NCBI GenBank assembly: GCA_035544835.1
Contig: DASZZV010000207.1
Span: 1-59,896 of the forward strand
Length of the DNA: 59,896 nt
Origin: DASZZV01 sp035544835
GTDB lineage: Bacteria > Acidobacteriota > Thermoanaerobaculia > Gp7-AA8
Direction of reading: 5' to 3'
Of this stretch, positions 46,712-55,702 are shown one piece after another. Below the pieces are notes generated by a model. That model was not told the origin of the DNA, ran no database searches, and worked only from the letters and a program-made list of their open reading frames with translations. The stretch's first letter is position 1. Each line of letters starts with the position of its first letter. The position numbers and the translations under genes were made by a program.

Positions 46712-48010
46712 ATGCTTCTTTCTGTGAGATTGTTCCTAATCTCGATCACGATCGTGCTCTCCGCCAGTCATCTCAGTGCGCAGGTGGAGAACACAGAGGT
46801 CACACGTTCGCTACCCTCCATCCAGTTCGGCTTCGGGAATCCGGGCGCGCGCTCCCTCGGTATGGGAGGAGCGTTCCTGGCACTCGCTGACGATGCGTCG
46901 GCTGCCGAAGCGAATCCGGCGGGACTCACGATTCTTCGGAAGACGGAGTTGTCGTTAGAGTTTCGCGACGCGACACAGGATAGGAGCATTCCCTTGCGTG
47001 GCACGTATCCCGGAATCGAATCGGGAAGCTTGACGACCTCGACACGTCTCTCCCAAGTCTCATTTGCGAGCATCGTTTACCCGCTCGAAAAGTACTCGAT
47101 CGCGGGCTACTACCACCGCGTCGTTGGATTCCGCATCGCTCCCGTTCTGCGGGAGCCGGTGTTTTACAACGTCGACACTGCTGGTGGCGGTCTGGTGAGC
47201 TCCGAGGTCTGTGCCCGGCTCGGGTCTCTCTGCAAGAGTGCCTATCTGCAACCGGAAGAGGCGAGTCTGCACGGGGATCTCGAGACTTTCGGTGTCGCCG
47301 CGGCCAGAGCGTTCGGCCCCTTTTCGCTGGGTGCAGCGATGCGGTATGAACGATATTCGCAGGGAGGGTTCATCGTTCCCTTCAATCTGGCAGGTGTCGC
47401 CTTCGGCAGGTTCTCCCAGACTGCCTCAGGCGGCGACTTCACCTTCAGTGCGGGAGCGAAGTGGACGCCGATCTCGGGCGTGAGTCTGGGGGCAGTATAC
47501 AAACAGGGCTCCAATTTCCACGCTCCCCTGACTTACGAGCCAATCGGGGGCGGTGCACGTTTCCTCATTGCCGATCTCACCCGCCATTTTCCCTCGATTG
47601 CCGGGGTCGGTATCTCCGTGCGTCCCGCGCCATCGCTGACCTTCAACGCCGATGCGATCCGGATCGGTTACCGGAAATTCGGGAAGAGCTCGATTGTGAA
47701 CGACCAGACGCTCTACCGCCTCAGAGACGGCACGGAGCTCCGTTTCGGCGCCGAGTACTTCATCATCACCAGGGTCCCGATCGCACTCCGGGCAGGTTGG
47801 TGGCGGGATCCGGCTCACACGCTCGAATACGTAGGGCCTGTCAACACACTGCAGGGCGGAGCAGCCTCGCTCATCTATCCTCGGGCGTCGCAGGAAGATC
47901 ACTATTCCCTCGGCGCTGGTTTTTCTTGGGAGCGGTTCCAGGTCGACGCGGCCTATGACACGGCCCGGGACGCGCACACGGCGTCGGTCTCGGTCCTGGC
48001 TCGTTTCTGA
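46712..48010 (+). CDS. FadL/OMPP1-family outer-membrane protein
   Basis: 432 residues from ATG 46712 (MLLSVRLFLISITIVLSASH-LSAQ, a signal peptide). The mature start LPSIQFGFGNPGARSLGMGG-AFLALADDASAAEANPAGL is the hallmark of the FadL/UPF0164/PorV-like barrels, followed by alternating strands and a terminal aromatic (VSVLARF). FadL relatives carry hydrophobic compounds across the outer membrane; other members assist type IX secretion. The substrate is not deducible. It indicates a diderm envelope. Confidence 0.8.
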   Translation: MLLSVRLFLISITIVLSASHLSAQVENTEVTRSLPSIQFGFGNPGARSLGMGGAFLALADDASAAEANPAGLTILRKTELSLEFRDATQDRSIPLRGTYPGIESGSLTTSTRLSQVSFASIVYPLEKYSIAGYYHRVVGFRIAPVLREPVFYNVDTAGGGLVSSEVCARLGSLCKSAYLQPEEASLHGDLETFGVAAARAFGPFSLGAAMRYERYSQGGFIVPFNLAGVAFGRFSQTASGGDFTFSAGAKWTPISGVSLGAVYKQGSNFHAPLTYEPIGGGARFLIADLTRHFPSIAGVGISVRPAPSLTFNADAIRIGYRKFGKSSIVNDQTLYRLRDGTELRFGAEYFIITRVPIALRAGWWRDPAHTLEYVGPVNTLQGGAASLIYPRASQEDHYSLGAGFSWERFQVDAAYDTARDAHTASVSVLARF

Positions 48011-48190
48011 TATCCCGCCTACCAGCCACTGGACCTGACGGCCGAGCAGATCTTCATTGCAGACGAGATCCGCATCAACAGAGATCCGTTTGACGGCCTC
48101 CTTTGCGCAGCGGCGCTCTCCCTCGGGCTTCCCCTCGTCACCGGCGATGCCGGCATCCAGGCGTCAGGGAAGGTGAAGGTGATCTGGTAA
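48011..48190 (+). pseudogene. C-terminal fragment of a VapC/PIN toxin
   Basis: Sixty codons without a start, directly after the FadL-like stop: YQPLDLTAEQIFIADEIRIN, then RDPFDGLLCAAALSLGLPLV, TGDAGIQASG and VKVIW. This is the family's RDPFDRLL..GLPLVT.D ending with two of the acidic residues. The N-terminal half is gone. It is not related in sequence to the intact vapC at 45111. The 48191-48375 stretch after it has only an unsupported open frame. Confidence 0.75.
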
Positions 48191-48375
48191 CCGTCGTTGC
48201 CGCGCATGATCGCTTCACGGCCAGCCTCGCTCTGGCCCTCGCAAATCGAGTGACGGGCAACGCCGAAGCAGCCGCGATTTTCGCCGAAGTGAGGAAAGAG
48301 TACCCGGAATGGGAGCGGGAAGAACTGATCGAGCAGGGGGAGCTTTCGTTCCTGATTGAAGGACAGGGGGACAGG

Positions 48376-48806
48376 TCAACGCTGCTGCAGTTTTCTCAGT
48401 TGTGCGATCTCGGCCAGATCGAGAACGTCCTTCAATCGTCCAGCGGAGCGTTTCGCACTTTCTAGTCCTTCGAGGTCCAGTACGGCGACCGAGCAGTCAT
48501 AGACATCCATTCGTGTGGAACGGGCGAGAACGGCGGAGAAATCTCCGACTCCCTGGATCTCACCGAGGATGTCGATATCGCCGGCGTCAGTCGCAAAGGT
48601 AAAGTTGAGGCCGGAGGCGATTGTCGGGGCGTCAGCGACGAAGGGCAGATCGCGAGGTGCGCCACGCAGTGTCGGATGGAAGGGCGACAGTGCCGCGGCC
48701 AGGCGCCCGACATTTTCTCGGTGTCTCGAATAGCAGATGTCGAGGTCCTGCGTCGTTCTGGCCGAGCCGCGGAGGACTCAATCAATGTTCGGAAGTCGGT
48801 GATCAC
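48376..48806 (-). pseudogene. Nucleotidyltransferase gene with an internal deletion
   Basis: From GTG 48806 the frame gives MITDFRTLIE. It then needs a frame change to read VLRGSARTTQDLDICYSRHR, AAALSPFHPTLRGAPRDLPF, TDAGDIDILGEIQGVGDFS and a C-terminal LKDVLDLAEIAQLRKL. The helix-strand with the GG motif that normally lies between is missing, so about 18 codons were lost out of frame. This family pairs with a small upstream gene, which is intact here. A plus-strand open frame crossing this region is a shadow. Confidence 0.7.
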
Positions 48807-48990
48807 GAGGCTCGTTCCGTGCCTGGTCGAGAGCGCGAACGACGGCGATCATTCGTTCGAGGCGCTCCGTAGGCGAAAGCTCGAGGCGCTCCTCGAGGAG
48901 CGTGACGTCCACGCCCGAAGGGATAGAACGAAGAATCTGCTCATCCCAGGTCTCGCCAGGATGCGGGACATTCGTGTTGGAGCCCATCAA
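48778..48990 (-). CDS. Small partner of the broken nucleotidyltransferase
   Basis: 70 residues (MMGSNTNVPHPGETWDEQIL) with a helical C-terminal half (ELSPTERLERMIAVVRALDQ). The stop lies 28 bases inside the nucleotidyltransferase start, the usual overlap of such pairs. With its partner inactivated it is probably an orphan. The function is unknown; a toxin-antitoxin-like role is inferred from arrangement. Confidence 0.6.
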   Translation of the reverse strand: MMGSNTNVPHPGETWDEQILRSIPSGVDVTLLEERLELSPTERLERMIAVVRALDQARNEPRDHRLPNID

Positions 48991-49067
48991 GCCAAGTATA
49001 CGTCCGGTCCTGATGGGCTGCCGGAGGATGCCCCAAAGATAGGGACTGTGCCGAGGTAGTTTGAGAG

Positions 49068-49955
49068 CTAACGCTTCCGGAACAGAAGGACGTCGCGACT
49101 CGTGGTGACGTCGATTGTCTTGAGAGCATCTGAGGCTTCGCGCCTGCTTTGGCGGGCACCGCGGTAAGTCGCTGCCAGGAGGTCGCGGAGCAGTTCGGGC
49201 GAGAGCCGTTCGCGCCGGGTAATCGTTTGCCGCGCTTCGAGCACAAAGAGGTCGCGCAGATATTCTTCGACCGGTCCGCTGCGATCGCGGAGGATCGGGG
49301 TTCCGAGCACGATCTCGCGAAGCTCGATCAGATCATCCGCTGCCGGCACGGCGATTACCACAAGACCCTTCGGACTCAGGACGCGGCTCATCTCCGTGGC
49401 ATGGCGTGGGCCGGTGATCGAGGCCAGGAGCGAGAATGACTCGCTCGAATAAGGAATGCCGTGGTCGACGTTTGCCACGATCCATGTGCACTGGCCGTAG
49501 CGCCGGGCCGCCAACTCGGCGGCCGGTACCGACAGGTCGATACCATGAGCGTCGCAGTCGAACCTCTCGCGAATCAGGTTGAGATGAAATCCTTCGCCTG
49601 ATCCCAGCTCCAGGGCAGTAGTCACCGACGGCTGGTGCTGGACTATGAGGTCGATGAGGTCACGAGCCAGCGCGGTTCCGTGTCCCGAATCGAGGAACCG
49701 TCGTCGCGCTTCGACGGCTAGCCGCGAGTCGCCGGGTTTGAGGGAGCGGCGGTCCTGCGGCTGAAGCAGGTTGCAGTAGCCGCTTCTGGCGAGGTCGAAT
49801 GAATGACCCGCCGTGCAGATCATCCGCCGCCCATCAACGGTGAGAATCTCTCCGCAGGTTCTCACGGTACAGAGCAGTCTGACCGGTTTTATCCCGACTT
49901 CTTGATCGCCTGGTTGCAACGAGCTCGATTGTAAGACTGCCGGGCTCTGGTGCAT
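49068..49955 (-). CDS. RlmA-type 23S rRNA (guanine-N1)-methyltransferase
   Basis: 295 residues. The N-terminal zinc finger is LLCTVRTCGEILTVDGRRMI-CTAGHSFDLA (three Cys and one His) and is followed by RSGYCNLLQPQDRRSLKPGD, the RlmA linker. The AdoMet domain has ALELGSGEGFHLNLIRERF and LVVIAVPAADDLIELREIV. RlmA(I) methylates G745, and its relative TlrB G748, of 23S rRNA helix 35. The zinc finger and linker are diagnostic; which position is modified is not. Confidence 0.82.
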   Translation of the reverse strand: MHQSPAVLQSSSLQPGDQEVGIKPVRLLCTVRTCGEILTVDGRRMICTAGHSFDLARSGYCNLLQPQDRRSLKPGDSRLAVEARRRFLDSGHGTALARDLIDLIVQHQPSVTTALELGSGEGFHLNLIRERFDCDAHGIDLSVPAAELAARRYGQCTWIVANVDHGIPYSSESFSLLASITGPRHATEMSRVLSPKGLVVIAVPAADDLIELREIVLGTPILRDRSGPVEEYLRDLFVLEARQTITRRERLSPELLRDLLAATYRGARQSRREASDALKTIDVTTSRDVLLFRKR

Positions 49956-49986
49956 TTCTTAATTGCAGGGCATAAGCTCGTCGTTG

Positions 49987-50979
49987 ATGAACGACAAAGT
50001 GCTGTTGCTCAATGAAGAGCAGGTCCATCATCTTCTCACCCCGGCCGAGTGCATCGAGGCAATGGAATCGGCGCTGATCGCCCTCGCGCGCGGTGAAGTC
50101 TACAATCCCCTCCGGCAGCTAATGCGCCCTCCAGGAGCCAGCGGAGTGCTCGGGCTGATGCCTGCGTATCGCTCGGGGAACAAGCCTGTCTTCGCGTTGA
50201 AGGAGGTAGCTGTGTTTCCCGGGAACCCGGCCAGGGGACTCGACTCTCATCTCGGTGCCGTACTTCTTCACAGCGGTGAGACGGGACAACTGCTGGGAGT
50301 CTTCAATGCCGCGGCCATCACCGCGATCAGGACCGCCGCCGTGAGCGCGCTGGCAACGAGGCTTTTGTCGCGTCAGGAATCGACGACGCTGACCATCATT
50401 GGAGCAGGAGTGCAGGCCCGCGCGCATGCCGAATCCATCGCCAGCGTTCGGGCCCTGAAGGGAATTCGTCTCGCATCACGCGGTTCGGAAAAAGCACAAA
50501 AGCTCGCCGGGGAGCTCACCTCCCGGCTGGGGATCGAGTGCACATTCGTGGCAGACATCAGAGCCGCGCTCGAGGGGGCCGACATCATCGTCACGGCCAC
50601 CAGTTCCAACTCCCCGATTCTGAAAAGAGAATGGATCGGTCCCGGAGCTCACATCAATGCCGTTGGTTCGAGCGTGCGGAGCGCTCGGGAAATCGATGGA
50701 GCGACCATGGCGGCATCGCGGCTCTTTGTCGATCGCCGCGAGTCGACGCTGAATGAGTCGGGCGACTATCTTTCCGCAGAGGCTGAGGGGCTGATCGGCC
50801 CCGGGCACATCGTTGCTGAGATCGGTGAGATTCTCATCGGGACCCACAAGGGAAGAATCTCGGAAGGGGAGATCACACTTTTCAAGTCACTGGGACTCGC
50901 CGCCGAGGATCTCGCCGCCGCCGAATTTCTGCTGGAGAAGGCTAAGAGGCTCGAGTTCGGCACGTGGGCTTCGATCTGA
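49987..50979 (+). CDS. Ornithine cyclodeaminase/mu-crystallin family enzyme
   Basis: 330 residues from ATG 49987 (MNDKVLLLNEEQVHHLLTPA). The family order is present: PPGASGVLGLMPAYRSGNK, substrate Lys in KEVAVFPGNPARGLDSHLG, GVFNAAAITAIRTAAVSALA and the NAD site LTIIGAGVQARAHAESIA, then GADIIVTATSS. Members act as ornithine or lysine cyclodeaminases, alanine dehydrogenases, ketimine reductases or siderophore amino-acid synthases. No biosynthetic partner is adjacent, so I do not choose one. It is monocistronic. Confidence 0.88.
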   Translation: MNDKVLLLNEEQVHHLLTPAECIEAMESALIALARGEVYNPLRQLMRPPGASGVLGLMPAYRSGNKPVFALKEVAVFPGNPARGLDSHLGAVLLHSGETGQLLGVFNAAAITAIRTAAVSALATRLLSRQESTTLTIIGAGVQARAHAESIASVRALKGIRLASRGSEKAQKLAGELTSRLGIECTFVADIRAALEGADIIVTATSSNSPILKREWIGPGAHINAVGSSVRSAREIDGATMAASRLFVDRRESTLNESGDYLSAEAEGLIGPGHIVAEIGEILIGTHKGRISEGEITLFKSLGLAAEDLAAAEFLLEKAKRLEFGTWASI

Positions 50980-51014
50980 CACGCCAGGATCGAACGATGC
51001 CGTCCTGTTACCTT

Positions 51015-52658
51015 CTACAGCCCCTGATCGATGGGAATTGGCGGGGTCACCCCAACGAGCTCTCGTCGCGACTCTTCATACTTCCAGAAGGAAACGAATC
51101 TCGAGCCTGAGGGGATCTCCCTCCTACGAATTTCGAGGTTCCACAGTCCGGAGTCGTGATCGACCCTCGCGGTGGCGAAGAATGTTTGCCGCTGATCGAA
51201 ACGAGCGAAAAGGATGGGGATGGAACGATCGCTTACCGAACCGCGAATCCGGATTGCCGCCGCGGAGAATGCCGCCTTCGGCATCCTGTTCTGCGTGCGA
51301 CTCTCCGTCCCGGCGAAGGCAACGTTCTGCGCTCGTCGCACATTCATTTGTTCGAGGTTCGCCGTGAGTCCATAGAGCCCGGTCGCTTTGTCGTCCGGAA
51401 GAAGCAGTTCAAAGCAGTGGTCGGCCGCGGGGCTGGGAAGGTAGTGAATGAGTGAGACACACTGTTTGCCGGCGACGCGTTTCTCCGTGAGTCCCCTGGT
51501 CAGTTCCAGAAGGCCGCGCGTGGAGGCTAAGAGGGTCCCGGCCGGGAGAATCAGGATCGCCATCATGACTCGCAGGGGTCGTCTTGCTTCGCGCAGCAGA
51601 ATCGCTCCGATCTGACTCAAAGCCACGAGGAGGAGTGACGACACGGCAGCGTATCGGGATGCGGTGGCCGCTTCCAGCCCGCGAAAGCCGCGACCATACG
51701 TAACTGCCGCCGCGAAGAGAAACACGAACGCCGTGGTAACCAGCCACGGCAGTACCGACTGCTCTCGTTTACGAATGGTGATCGCAAGAGCCAGGATGAC
51801 TGCCGCGACCAGAGCAAATCCGGCGATGGCGGCTTGCACGGGATCGCCGGTTACACCGTTTCCGATCAGAGTGAGGAAAAAAGACGCTGCTGCACGGGGA
51901 GAGGGAATCGGATTGTTCTCCCGGCTGAGTCCCGACAGATAGGCCGCGCCGCAGGCCGCGGCCATGGCCAGCCAGAGGGCGATCAGACGCCATCGCGCCG
52001 ATGTGAATCGGAGCGAAAACAACAGCGGCAGCAGAGCCAGCCAGGTGAAAGCGCCATGGGCTCCTGAGAACGTGGCGCACGCGCACATCAGGCCTGCCAG
52101 AAGGACGTCGCGCGTCGAAGAGGACGTCTCCCGGCTAAGCAGATAGAGCGCGGCCGCGAAAAAGAAGTTGACGGCGAACCAGACCAGAGCGATGCCCCAG
52201 ATCCAGTTCTCATACTGGCGTAAAGAGAAAAAGAAGATTGCCGAAGCGACGTTCGCGGTCGTTGCCAGGGAGGCCGGGAGTCTGGACCGGCGGGCGATCT
52301 TCAGGAAGATAAGGAACGTCGCCACAGCGAGCAAGAAATTGATCACGAGCTGCAGTCGGAGGTTCCAGTGGGAAGCCAGAGCGACGACCGTCAGGACGAG
52401 CTTGGGAACCGGATAGCGATGCTCGTTCTGCTGGCCGGTCAGATCGGAAAGATGCGCGGTATGCATCTGAATCGATCTCATCAAAGGAACGATCGCCCAA
52501 TCGTCCATGAACGGGACATCGACTGCGAAAAAGACGATCAGTAAAAGGATCATCCCCGCTGGAATGGCTGTCAGAACTGAGCCTGGCGAAGGCCTGAAGC
52601 GATCCGCCGGCATTGGCTTCGCCATCTCGCCGGTCAGGGCTGCTTCGCCGATCGTCAC
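51015..52658 (-). CDS. Polytopic membrane protein, GT-C-type glycosyltransferase candidate
   Basis: 547 residues from GTG 52658, directly abutting the upstream gene. About ten membrane helices lie in residues 30-390, then a soluble domain of about 150 residues. The first periplasmic loop has an acidic pair in VDVPFMDDWAIVPLM and NEHRYPVPKL, as in the GT-C/GT39 class that uses lipid-linked sugars. Last gene of the surface-sugar operon, so it could add a terminal residue to, or flip, a polyprenyl glycan. No closer family is recognised. Confidence 0.6.
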   Translation of the reverse strand: MTIGEAALTGEMAKPMPADRFRPSPGSVLTAIPAGMILLLIVFFAVDVPFMDDWAIVPLMRSIQMHTAHLSDLTGQQNEHRYPVPKLVLTVVALASHWNLRLQLVINFLLAVATFLIFLKIARRSRLPASLATTANVASAIFFFSLRQYENWIWGIALVWFAVNFFFAAALYLLSRETSSSTRDVLLAGLMCACATFSGAHGAFTWLALLPLLFSLRFTSARWRLIALWLAMAAACGAAYLSGLSRENNPIPSPRAAASFFLTLIGNGVTGDPVQAAIAGFALVAAVILALAITIRKREQSVLPWLVTTAFVFLFAAAVTYGRGFRGLEAATASRYAAVSSLLLVALSQIGAILLREARRPLRVMMAILILPAGTLLASTRGLLELTRGLTEKRVAGKQCVSLIHYLPSPAADHCFELLLPDDKATGLYGLTANLEQMNVRRAQNVAFAGTESRTQNRMPKAAFSAAAIRIRGSVSDRSIPILFARFDQRQTFFATARVDHDSGLWNLEIRRREIPSGSRFVSFWKYEESRRELVGVTPPIPIDQGL

Positions 52659-53930
52659 CTACTCTCCGGAAATGATGCGCGGGACGGGGAGGGGCACGAT
52701 GAATCTGCCTTTGAATCCCCGTGCCCGGAGCTTCGGGATCAGCTCGTCCGCAATATGCCACGACAATAGAAGTGCGTAGTCGGGTTGTTCGCTGAACAGG
52801 AGTGATTCATCCACGACCGGCACGAGGGTTCCGGGGATGTACTTGCCGATTTTGTAGGAGCCCTGGATCTCCAGAACGCAGTCGAGAATGCCGTCGTCCA
52901 GCCCCACGTAGTTGATGAGGGTACTTGCTCGCGAAGGGGCGCCGATTCCGAACACTCGTCCGCCTTGCTTCTTGATACTGCCCAACAGTGCGTGAAGGTC
53001 GAGTTTTGTCTGCACGACGGCCTGTCGGAATGCTGCCAGCCGCGCTGGCGTCAGCTCGTCAGATTCCTGTTTCAGGATCTTGTCGACCGAGGACTGCACG
53101 GGATAGCGTCCCTTCCTCGCGGCATACACGCGAATCGAACCGCCGTGTGTGGGAATCCGTCGTGCGTGAATCACCTCGAGATCATGCATGGCCAGGAGAT
53201 GGCGCAGGCTTCCAAGCGCGTAGTACCGCAAGTGCTCGTGGTAGATCGTGTCGTACTGCAGGGTCTCCACCAGAGAGAGTAGGTAATGAGATTCGCTGAT
53301 GAAGATTCCGTCGTCATGCAGCATGGTCAGAATGGCGTCGACGATTCCGTGAATCCCCTCGATGTGGGCGAAGACATTTGTTGCCGTGACGATGCGAGCT
53401 TTTCCTTTGCGCTTTAAGGTGTCGGCCGCGGCCAGGTCATTAAAGAAGGAAATCGTCGTTTCGATGCCGCGCTCGTTGGCGAGTTTTCCGGCGTTGGTCG
53501 GCTCGATTCCGAATACAGGATTTCCGAGAGCTGCGAAGTTACTGAGGAGCGTCCCGTCGTTGGAGCCGATGTCGACGACGAGGTCCTGCTTTGCGAGAGG
53601 GTAGAGTGCCATGACCTCGCGTGAGAGCTCTGCGAAATTTTCTCGAAGGATACTGGTCGTCCCGCTGGTGTATGGATAGCTCGGTGGAAACAGGATTTGG
53701 GGGTCGACGATCAGGCCGAGCTGGACGAGCGTGCAGGCGCTGCAGCGAAGCATCTGTGCTGGATAAGCCGGCTGCTCCTCGGGAATGCTTCCGACCGGCA
53801 GCATCGCATTGACCGGAGGAAGATAGCCGATGAAAATGACGGGCTCGAGCCGGTCGGATCCGCAGACCTGACAATTTCGCACTGCCACGCTGCCGCCCGT
53901 TCCGGCAGCGACCCTCTTCCCGTCGCTCAT
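52659..53930 (-). CDS. NDP-hexose C-methyltransferase type enzyme
   Basis: 423 residues. The N-terminal zinc-binding domain is NCQVCGSDRLEPV and MLRCSACTLVQLG (four Cys). An AdoMet domain (LVVDIGSNDGTLLSNFAALG, VFGIEPTNAG) is followed by a C-terminal nucleotide-binding domain (GGRVFGIGAPSRASTLINYV). This three-part plan is that of TylC3/TcaB9 C-3-methyltransferases, which make branched sugars; YHEHLRYYALGSL carries the conserved active-site His and Tyr. It suggests a branched deoxysugar in the surface polymer. Confidence 0.85.
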   Translation of the reverse strand: MSDGKRVAAGTGGSVAVRNCQVCGSDRLEPVIFIGYLPPVNAMLPVGSIPEEQPAYPAQMLRCSACTLVQLGLIVDPQILFPPSYPYTSGTTSILRENFAELSREVMALYPLAKQDLVVDIGSNDGTLLSNFAALGNPVFGIEPTNAGKLANERGIETTISFFNDLAAADTLKRKGKARIVTATNVFAHIEGIHGIVDAILTMLHDDGIFISESHYLLSLVETLQYDTIYHEHLRYYALGSLRHLLAMHDLEVIHARRIPTHGGSIRVYAARKGRYPVQSSVDKILKQESDELTPARLAAFRQAVVQTKLDLHALLGSIKKQGGRVFGIGAPSRASTLINYVGLDDGILDCVLEIQGSYKIGKYIPGTLVPVVDESLLFSEQPDYALLLSWHIADELIPKLRARGFKGRFIVPLPVPRIISGE

Positions 53931-53943
53931 CGCTCTCTCCTGG

Positions 53944-54918
53944 CTAGCCAGGCGCGGTCCGAGTCGAGTCGAGATACCACTCGACGGTAGGCCTCAATCC
54001 GCTCTGCAGGCTGACGCGCGGAGTGTAGCCGAGCGCGCGCAGTTTAGAAATATCGGGGCAGCGGCGAAGGGTACTGCCAGGCTGAAGCTCCCCGGGCTGC
54101 AGTTCGATCTCGATGCCGGCCACTGCCGCGATTTCATGGGCCAGCCGGGCGATGGAGACTTCCTGGTCTGTTCCGATGTTGTAGATCGAGAGATGCGGTG
54201 CTTGCTCGATCACCCGCATCAGCCCGTCGACCAGGTCGTCGATGTAAACGAAGGCGCGGGTTTCCTGGCCGGTGCCCTGAATGCGAAGAGGGACTGGAGA
54301 GTTTCCTTGCGAGAGGAGGCCGGCAATGCGCAGCGCCAGTTGAGGGATCACGTGCTCACTTCCCATGTCCGGCCCATAAACGTTATGAGGGCGGAAAATG
54401 ACGACGCGCTCGAAATGCTTGCGGCCAAAGTTGATGGCCATGAGCTCGGAAATGATTTTTCCACCGCCATAGGAATAGCGGGGATTCATCAGGTCCGGAA
54501 CCGACAGGGGGACATCTTCTGGTGTCGGAATGATCGCCGGTGTCTGGTACACCTCGGAACTGGAGGCGAGAATGATCTCACCGACGCCGCTCTTGATTCC
54601 GGCCGCCAGCACGTTGGACATGCCGCGAACAGCCACGTCAAGGACAAGCTCGGGACGACTGTAGAAGAACTCGGTGCCGTTCACGTAGGCGAGGTGGCAG
54701 ATCGAGTCGATATTTTTCGTCGAACGAACCACGATGTCGAGGTCCCGGATGTCGCCCTCGACGAACTCGACGTCCTGGATCACCTCTCGTAATCGACCTG
54801 CTTTTCCGCGTGAGCCGTTATCAAGAACCCTTACACCATGCCCCTCGGTCAGCAGTCGCTTTACCAGAGCGCTTCCCATGAAGCCCGTGCCGCCGGTGAC
54901 GAGATAGCGTCTGCTCAC
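53944..54918 (-). CDS. NAD-dependent epimerase/dehydratase (extended SDR)
   Basis: 324 residues. The Rossmann motif GGTGFMGSALVKRLL is at the N-terminus, the catalytic Ser region is LASSSEVYQTP and the YxxxK is YSYGGGK. The domain is about as long as UDP-glucose 4-epimerase and GDP-mannose-type enzymes. The substrate is a nucleotide sugar by context, but the sequence does not tell whether it is a 4-epimerase, 4,6-dehydratase or 4-reductase. Gaps of 7 and 13 bases to its neighbours put it inside the operon. Confidence 0.85.
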   Translation of the reverse strand: MSRRYLVTGGTGFMGSALVKRLLTEGHGVRVLDNGSRGKAGRLREVIQDVEFVEGDIRDLDIVVRSTKNIDSICHLAYVNGTEFFYSRPELVLDVAVRGMSNVLAAGIKSGVGEIILASSSEVYQTPAIIPTPEDVPLSVPDLMNPRYSYGGGKIISELMAINFGRKHFERVVIFRPHNVYGPDMGSEHVIPQLALRIAGLLSQGNSPVPLRIQGTGQETRAFVYIDDLVDGLMRVIEQAPHLSIYNIGTDQEVSIARLAHEIAAVAGIEIELQPGELQPGSTLRRCPDISKLRALGYTPRVSLQSGLRPTVEWYLDSTRTAPG

Positions 54919-54925
54919 AAGTACC

Positions 54926-55696
54926 TCATCGAATCAAAGTGGTCATCGGGATTCGCACAGAGACCTCAGGTTTTCCATTCTGTCGCACCGCCGCCCGCAG
55001 ACGCATCGCTCCCCATAGGAACCAACGCAAGTACTCGCCAACCCATGGCCCGATACGAAAGGTCGATTGACCACCATAGAGTCGATCGATCGAGACGATC
55101 GGGACCTCACCGAGCCGAGCCCCTTTCAACTGTGCCTTGATGGCCATCTCGAATGTTACCGCCCACCCGATGGGACGCGCCTCCAGGTGCAGCTCTTCGA
55201 AGAGGCTCCGTCGAAACATCTTGATTCCGGTGGTTGCGTCACTCAATGCGCAGTAGGCCAGGCGGTGAAGCAGGCGGTTGGCCAGGAGAGAGAGAACACC
55301 GCCGATCCACGACCCGCCGAGACGCCGGCCTCCATGCGCGTAACGGGTACAGCTGACCAGATCGCATCCTTGGTTCATCAACACCAGCATGTCTTCGATG
55401 GCCAGCACTGGTCCCACTTCGTCGGCGGCGAAAATCAGCACATACCGCCCCTGTGCTTCGGCGACGCCGGCCCGGAGTGCGTTGATCACTCCGCGGCCAA
55501 CGGTGTTGTGAATGCGCCGGACATTCGGGAATCGGGCCGCGATCTCATCGACGACGGGGATGCTGAGGTCGTTGGGGCTGTCATGGACGACCAATACTTC
55601 GTGAGGAATCTCCAGCACTGCATTGAGGATCTTCAACATGAGTTTGAGATTCAGCGTCTCATCGCGAACGGGCAGGAGGATCGACAGTTCAGTCAT
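54926..55696 (-). CDS. Family 2 glycosyltransferase (DPM1/DpgS-like)
   Basis: 256 residues (MTELSILLPVRDETLNLKLM). A GT-A fold: nucleotide-binding VLVVHDSPNDLS, then GRGVINALRAGVAEAQGRYV-LIFAADEVGP, where the acidic metal motif has only the second Asp (AAD, D92), a variant common in the MAD-type subgroup. DATTGIKMFRRSLFEELHLE and GWAVTFEMAIKAQLKGARLG complete it. Such enzymes load a sugar onto polyprenyl phosphate or extend a glycan at the inner-membrane face. Confidence 0.85.
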   Translation of the reverse strand: MTELSILLPVRDETLNLKLMLKILNAVLEIPHEVLVVHDSPNDLSIPVVDEIAARFPNVRRIHNTVGRGVINALRAGVAEAQGRYVLIFAADEVGPVLAIEDMLVLMNQGCDLVSCTRYAHGGRRLGGSWIGGVLSLLANRLLHRLAYCALSDATTGIKMFRRSLFEELHLEARPIGWAVTFEMAIKAQLKGARLGEVPIVSIDRLYGGQSTFRIGPWVGEYLRWFLWGAMRLRAAVRQNGKPEVSVRIPMTTLIR

Positions 55697-55702
55697 GCCC
55701 GC

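Noticed and set aside
48103..48465. Plus-strand frame of 120 codons across the vapC tail and the broken nucleotidyltransferase
   Set aside because: Its second half is antisense to a recognisable nucleotidyltransferase; the first third overlaps the PIN fragment. Only about 185 bases are free, and they have no start or known motif.
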